Assembly: GCA_016788685.1 (NCBI GenBank)
Contig: JAEUSS010000015.1
Coordinates: forward strand, 1 to 17,142
DNA from: Prolixibacteraceae bacterium
GTDB taxonomy: Bacteria > Bacteroidota > Bacteroidia > Bacteroidales > Prolixibacteraceae
DNA length: 17,142 nt
Direction of reading: 5' to 3'
Made by a program: the position numbers and the translations under genes. Positions 14,643-17,142 of the stretch are shown piece by piece. Under the pieces are notes generated by a model. The model did not search any database. It worked only from the letters and a program-made list of their open reading frames with translations, and had not been told where the DNA came from. Position 1 is the stretch's first letter, and every line of letters begins with the position of its first letter.

Positions 14643-15029
14643 TTATTTTTTCTTGCTGAAATTAACAATCAGGAAATAAGAAATGAACCCCAAGGATATG
14701 CAAACCAGTTCGATGCCGAATGGAAGCAGACTGTTTTGCATGAAGTTGCGGTAAATGTCTTCGTTGCTTGCGCTGGGGGTCATTTGGTCGATGATGATGA
14801 ATCCGACTCCGGCGAAGAAGGCCACTAATCCCCATTTCAATGACGGATATTTGTTTGCTTCCTGATTTTCGGCCGAAGCTGAAGCAACTTTTTGATCCAG
14901 TATTCCGGCAATGTCAAAATGGCCTGCTTTGATGATTTTTCTTTTCAGTAAAAAGTCAGTGAAATTTTTTATCGCACTATATATAGCGTAAAAAATTACT
15001 GATGCCATTAGTACTTCATACATGCTCAT
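14643..15029 (-). CDS. Small three-helix membrane protein divergent from the sigma factor
   Basis: A 128-residue protein starting MSMYEVLMASVIFYAI. Three hydrophobic segments lie at about 3-22, 64-81 and 101-123, with a basic, partly polar loop (KNFTDFLLKRKIIKAGHFD and ILDQKVASASAENQEANKYP) between the first two. I recall similar small membrane proteins beside sigma factors in Bacteroidota (DUF6249-like), but the assignment is weak and function unknown. An open frame extends upstream to 15128, but that extension would cover the predicted promoter (15056-15085), so the ATG at 15029 is chosen. It shares its promoter block with the divergent sigma gene, so it is probably a member of that sigma regulon. 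Confidence 0.65.
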   Translation of the reverse strand: MSMYEVLMASVIFYAIYSAIKNFTDFLLKRKIIKAGHFDIAGILDQKVASASAENQEANKYPSLKWGLVAFFAGVGFIIIDQMTPSASNEDIYRNFMQNSLLPFGIELVCISLGFISYFLIVNFSKKK

Positions 15030-15055
15030 AATTTTCAGTTTTAATGTTTGTAAGA

Positions 15056-15085
15056 TGTGACAGCAAGGGAAGTCAAAATGTTGCA
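15056..15085 (-). promoter_or_regulatory. ECF-type promoter of the small membrane protein gene
   Basis: On the minus strand TGCAACATTTTG (15074-15085) is followed by GTCACA (15056-15061). Written as GCAACAT-N16-GTCACA it resembles the sigma-E-like pattern (AAC-containing -35, GTC-containing -10). The predicted start is near 15049, about 20 nt before the ATG. The same block precedes the sigma gene. Confidence 0.6.
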
Positions 15086-15127
15086 GCGGGATTCCGTTTT
15101 TTTTTTCGGAAGAATATTCTCCGTTCA

Positions 15128-15157
15128 TGCAACATTTTGTAGTTGTTTGTTGTCAAA
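15128..15157 (+). promoter_or_regulatory. ECF-type autoregulatory promoter of the sigma gene
   Basis: TGCAACATTTTG (15128-15139) and GTCAAA (15152-15157) have the same spacing as the divergent copy: GCAACAT-N16-GTCAAA. Transcription should start near 15163-15166, at or next to the ATG at 15166, making the mRNA nearly leaderless. An upstream in-frame ATG at 15127 lies ahead of the promoter and is rejected as a start. Confidence 0.6.
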
Positions 15158-15165
15158 CGTGCTGT

Positions 15166-15747
15166 ATGAATGATACTGAATTAATCAACCAGATATTAAA
15201 TGGAAATATGAACGCCTTTACGTTTTTGGTCAACCGCTACCAAAAACTAGTTGTTCATATTACCGGTCGTTTAATTCAGAGGCAGGACGAACTGGAGGAT
15301 GTTTGCCAGGATGTGTTTTTGAAGGTGTTCCAGAATCTGGGCAAGTACCGGGGCGAATGTAAATTGTCGACCTGGATTGCTACGATTGCGTATAACACAG
15401 GCATTAATTACCTGCGGAAATTTAAAAAGGGCGATGAGGTCAATCCGGATGACTCGGCAGTGTTGCGAAATCTGACTGATTTCAGATCGGCTGATTATGA
15501 GCGGGCCGATTTGCATCGTTATATTCGCGGACAGATTGAAAATTTACCTGTTCAGTATCGTACCGTATTAACCCTGTTCCATCTGGAGGAGTTTTCGTAT
15601 CAGGAAATTGAACAGATAACCGGAATGCCTGAAGGAACGATTAAAAGCTACCTTTTCAGGGCAAAAGCATTGCTGAAAGAAAAACTGAAAACGGTTGTTG
15701 ATGCTGACAGTTTAAAATTGGTGAAGGAGATCACAAATGAAAAATGA
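15166..15747 (+). CDS. ECF-type RNA polymerase sigma factor
   Basis: A 193-residue sigma-70 family protein with only regions 2 and 4. Region 2, about 16-88, contains FTFLVNRYQKLVVHITGRL, DVCQDVFLKVFQNLGKYRG (45-63, core binding and -10) and LSTWIATIAYNTGINYLRKF (67-86). A linker at 89-120 follows. Region 4, about 123-173, has LPVQYRTVLTLFHLEEFSYQEIEQITGMPEGTIKSYLFRAKALL with the helix-turn-helix that reads the -35 element. The start at 15166 follows from the promoter position and normal family length. The 3' end overlaps the next gene by 11 bp. The inputs sensed are unknown; membrane partners on both sides suggest envelope stress. Confidence 0.92.
   Translation: MNDTELINQILNGNMNAFTFLVNRYQKLVVHITGRLIQRQDELEDVCQDVFLKVFQNLGKYRGECKLSTWIATIAYNTGINYLRKFKKGDEVNPDDSAVLRNLTDFRSADYERADLHRYIRGQIENLPVQYRTVLTLFHLEEFSYQEIEQITGMPEGTIKSYLFRAKALLKEKLKTVVDADSLKLVKEITNEK
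15724..15730 (+). promoter_or_regulatory. Shine-Dalgarno site of the putative anti-sigma gene
   Basis: AAGGAGA lies 6 nt before the ATG at 15737, inside the sigma coding sequence. One of few strong Shine-Dalgarno sites in the window, it supports independent initiation despite the overlap. Confidence 0.6.
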
Positions 15748-16084
15748 AGAACTGGATCAGGTGATAGAAAAATCGTTCGGCGCAGAACCTAAGTTTATGT
15801 TGCCGGCTGATTTTGCGCAGAAAGTCACGTTTGCGGTTGTTCGCCGCCAGCAGTGGAAAGTCGATTTGCGCGAGTATTTTTACCTTTTGGCGGTGGTGGT
15901 TTCGTTATTTACAGCTGCTTTGGGTTTTTACTATTTTGTTGACAAAGCTCTTGTTGTCCGTCTGGGTGCGTGGTTATCCGGAAATCTGGTTCCGGTGGTT
16001 TTGGGTGCTCTTATCCTGAACTTTATATTTTTTGCAGACCGGGTTTTGTTGCGGCTGTTGTTCAGCCGGTGGCGCAGAACCTGA
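15737..16084 (+). CDS. Putative membrane anti-sigma factor
   Basis: A 115-residue protein with a cytosolic N-terminus of about 45 residues (MKNEELDQVIEKSFGAEPKFMLPADFAQKV, mostly helical and amphipathic), TM1 at about 47-68, a short loop, TM2 at about 80-103 and a basic tail (LLRLLFSRWRRT). The LPADFAQKV-type segment just before the membrane is common in small anti-sigma-like proteins of this phylum. There is no HxxxCxxC zinc motif and no sizeable periplasmic sensor domain. The 11-bp overlap with the sigma gene (ATG inside AAAAATGA) indicates coupled expression and balanced stoichiometry. The anti-sigma role rests mostly on context; another small membrane partner is possible. Confidence 0.6.
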   Translation: MKNEELDQVIEKSFGAEPKFMLPADFAQKVTFAVVRRQQWKVDLREYFYLLAVVVSLFTAALGFYYFVDKALVVRLGAWLSGNLVPVVLGALILNFIFFADRVLLRLLFSRWRRT

Positions 16085-16181
16085 GATCAGAACAAGGACA
16101 AGCTGCCGCGGCAGACGGAGTGAAATTTCAGCATGCTTTTTCTGATTGTCAGGCAATTCTGGTGCTGAATGGGACTATCCC

Positions 16182-17132
16182 TCATCCTTTTCTCGGCTTT
16201 TTATTTCGCAGGTAAATGATCTGGCCATTCACTGGTTCCTCTCCGTATTTCATCCGGTTACGTTTGAGTAGTGGTTTCAGTTTTAATCCGTAGCGTTGGG
16301 CGAGGTAGTGCATGGTCTCGTTTGGTTCGGCCACATGTTGTTTGTGTTTGCGGTCAGCCTTCCGGTATTTGGATTCAATATACAGAATCTCGTTTAGCTT
16401 GGGTTGCCGGCCTTTTGCAAAGTCGTTATAGCTCGATAACTCCCAGTCTTTCATTTTAAGTTCTCTGGTGAGGCTTTCGTAAGAGTCTCCTTCTCCGACA
16501 ACTATGGTGCGCAGGTTATTGCGGAGTTCAATTTTGTGCGAGGCATTGGGTTTACCAAGGTTCGAACCGGAAAGTGTGGTTTTCTCCGGTGTATGTTTAA
16601 CTGATGCAATCGGGCGGCCAGTGCCGTACTCGTCATAAAGATGAAGATTGTAGTCTTCAATAATTTTAATTAATCGCTGAGCATAACTGGGATCGGTTGC
16701 GTATCCTGCTTTTTTCAATCCGTGGGCCCAGGCAGTGTAATCTTTGGGGTCGAGCTGAAAAAGGAAACGGTAGCGGGGGCCGTTCATCAGAAAGTTAGAA
16801 TGGTCAATGTACGAAGCTTCGGCGTGGGGATATTTCCGGAAACATTCTCCTTTTTCGTCATCATCGTGGTATATTTTTTTGCCCCTCCACTCTGTTTTAC
16901 ATTTTATTCCAAAATGATTGTTGCCTTCGGTAGCTAGCCGGCTGTTGCCATTAGCCGACTCCCAGCAGCCTTGGGCCAGGGTGATGCTGGCCGGAATCCC
17001 GCTGCGTTCCATTTCCGAAATGGCAAGTGGGTAGAATCGTTTAATGTATTCATCCCTTGTAAATTGTCTGTTCTGGGAAAGTGCGGTTGTAAAAGAAAAA
17101 AGTGTCAGGCTGAAAAGGATATATCTGATCAT
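16182..17132 (-). CDS. Secreted peptidoglycan glucosaminidase with two LysM-like repeats
   Basis: A 316-residue exported hydrolase, predicted to cut the glycan backbone of peptidoglycan as an N-acetylglucosaminidase (GH73, FlgJ-like). Residues 1-19 form a signal peptide (MIRYILFSLTLFSFTTALS). The catalytic domain is at about 25-166: SGIPASITLAQGCWESANGNSRLA holds the predicted acid E58, followed by GNNHFGIKCKTEW (70-82), FRKYPHAEASYIDHSNFL (98-115) and LKKAGYATDPSYAQRLIKIIEDYNL (139-163). After a Thr/Lys/Ser-rich linker (about 170-205) come two LysM-like repeats at about 209-254 and 265-308, which should bind peptidoglycan. The gene converges on the putative anti-sigma gene, 97 bp away. Its promoter lies beyond the right edge. 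Confidence 0.9.
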   Translation of the reverse strand: MIRYILFSLTLFSFTTALSQNRQFTRDEYIKRFYPLAISEMERSGIPASITLAQGCWESANGNSRLATEGNNHFGIKCKTEWRGKKIYHDDDEKGECFRKYPHAEASYIDHSNFLMNGPRYRFLFQLDPKDYTAWAHGLKKAGYATDPSYAQRLIKIIEDYNLHLYDEYGTGRPIASVKHTPEKTTLSGSNLGKPNASHKIELRNNLRTIVVGEGDSYESLTRELKMKDWELSSYNDFAKGRQPKLNEILYIESKYRKADRKHKQHVAEPNETMHYLAQRYGLKLKPLLKRNRMKYGEEPVNGQIIYLRNKKPRKG

Positions 17133-17142
17133 AACATTCGGG

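Noticed and set aside
15029..15128. N-terminal extension of the small membrane protein up to the ATG at 15128
   Set aside because: The 33 extra residues are encoded across the predicted promoter, and the extension looks unlike a membrane-protein N-terminus.
15074..15139. Invertible, phase-variable promoter flanked by 12-bp inverted repeats
   Set aside because: The repeats contain the promoter -35 blocks, the -10 elements lie outside, and inversion of a 42-bp symmetric spacer would change little; no invertase gene is nearby.
16103..16114. Perfect 12-bp palindrome CTGCCGCGGCAG in the convergent spacer
   Set aside because: It has no loop or U-run for a terminator and no promoter context; noted only as a possible protein site.

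Overview
The window looks like chromosome of a Bacteroidota species, probably a Bacteroidales/Marinilabiliales-type anaerobe or marine relative. The support is repeated promoter elements of the Bacteroidota primary-sigma type (TAnnTTTG around -7, in one case with TTG 20 nt upstream), A-rich leaders that mostly lack Shine-Dalgarno sequences, and families typical of the phylum (START-like domain protein, DUF5522-type Cys-rich protein, extended LptF-type permease, stand-alone CBM48 domain). No insertion sequence, phage, CRISPR or plasmid feature is visible.

Layout. (a) 1-6283, minus strand: a surface-polysaccharide operon read right to left. A well-formed promoter (6253-6283) and a leader of about 240 nt are followed by a winged-helix regulator with a degenerate nucleotidyltransferase-like domain, a large Wza-type export protein with six SLBB repeats, a Wzz-type chain-length protein, a UDP-HexNAc 6-dehydrogenase and the first 15 codons of a Rossmann-fold epimerase/dehydratase that runs off the left edge. 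Two intergenic inverted-repeat elements of related sequence lie inside this operon (1597-1681 and 2930-2973); the first can be drawn as a cloverleaf. (b) 6532-6921, minus strand: a START-like domain protein. (c) 7104-7177: elongator-type tRNA-Met(CAT) with an unusual T-loop and a strong terminator. (d) 7480-11387, plus strand: a tightly packed lptF-like permease, GT4 and GT2 glycosyltransferase operon, probably for envelope glycan or LPS synthesis and transport. (e) 11462-12909, plus strand: ribBA and a four-cysteine DUF5522-type protein, ended by a bidirectional terminator shared with a convergent CBM48 protein. (f) 13608-14585: fmt, ended by a 21-bp perfect hairpin. (g) 14643-16084: an ECF sigma factor overlapping a probable membrane anti-sigma factor, transcribed divergently from a small three-helix membrane protein. 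(h) 16182-17132, minus strand: a secreted glucosaminidase with two LysM-like repeats.

The strongest signal beyond ordinary annotation is the 15029-15166 divergent region. Both flanking genes are preceded by the same 12-base block, TGCAACATTTTG, and exactly 12 bases after it comes GTCAAA on one side and GTCACA on the other. This has the shape of two back-to-back ECF-type promoters (GCAACAT-N16-GTCAMA) and suggests that the sigma factor controls both itself and the small membrane protein. The promoter placement also fixes the translation starts, making the sigma mRNA nearly leaderless. Much of the rest is conserved housekeeping and envelope biosynthesis.
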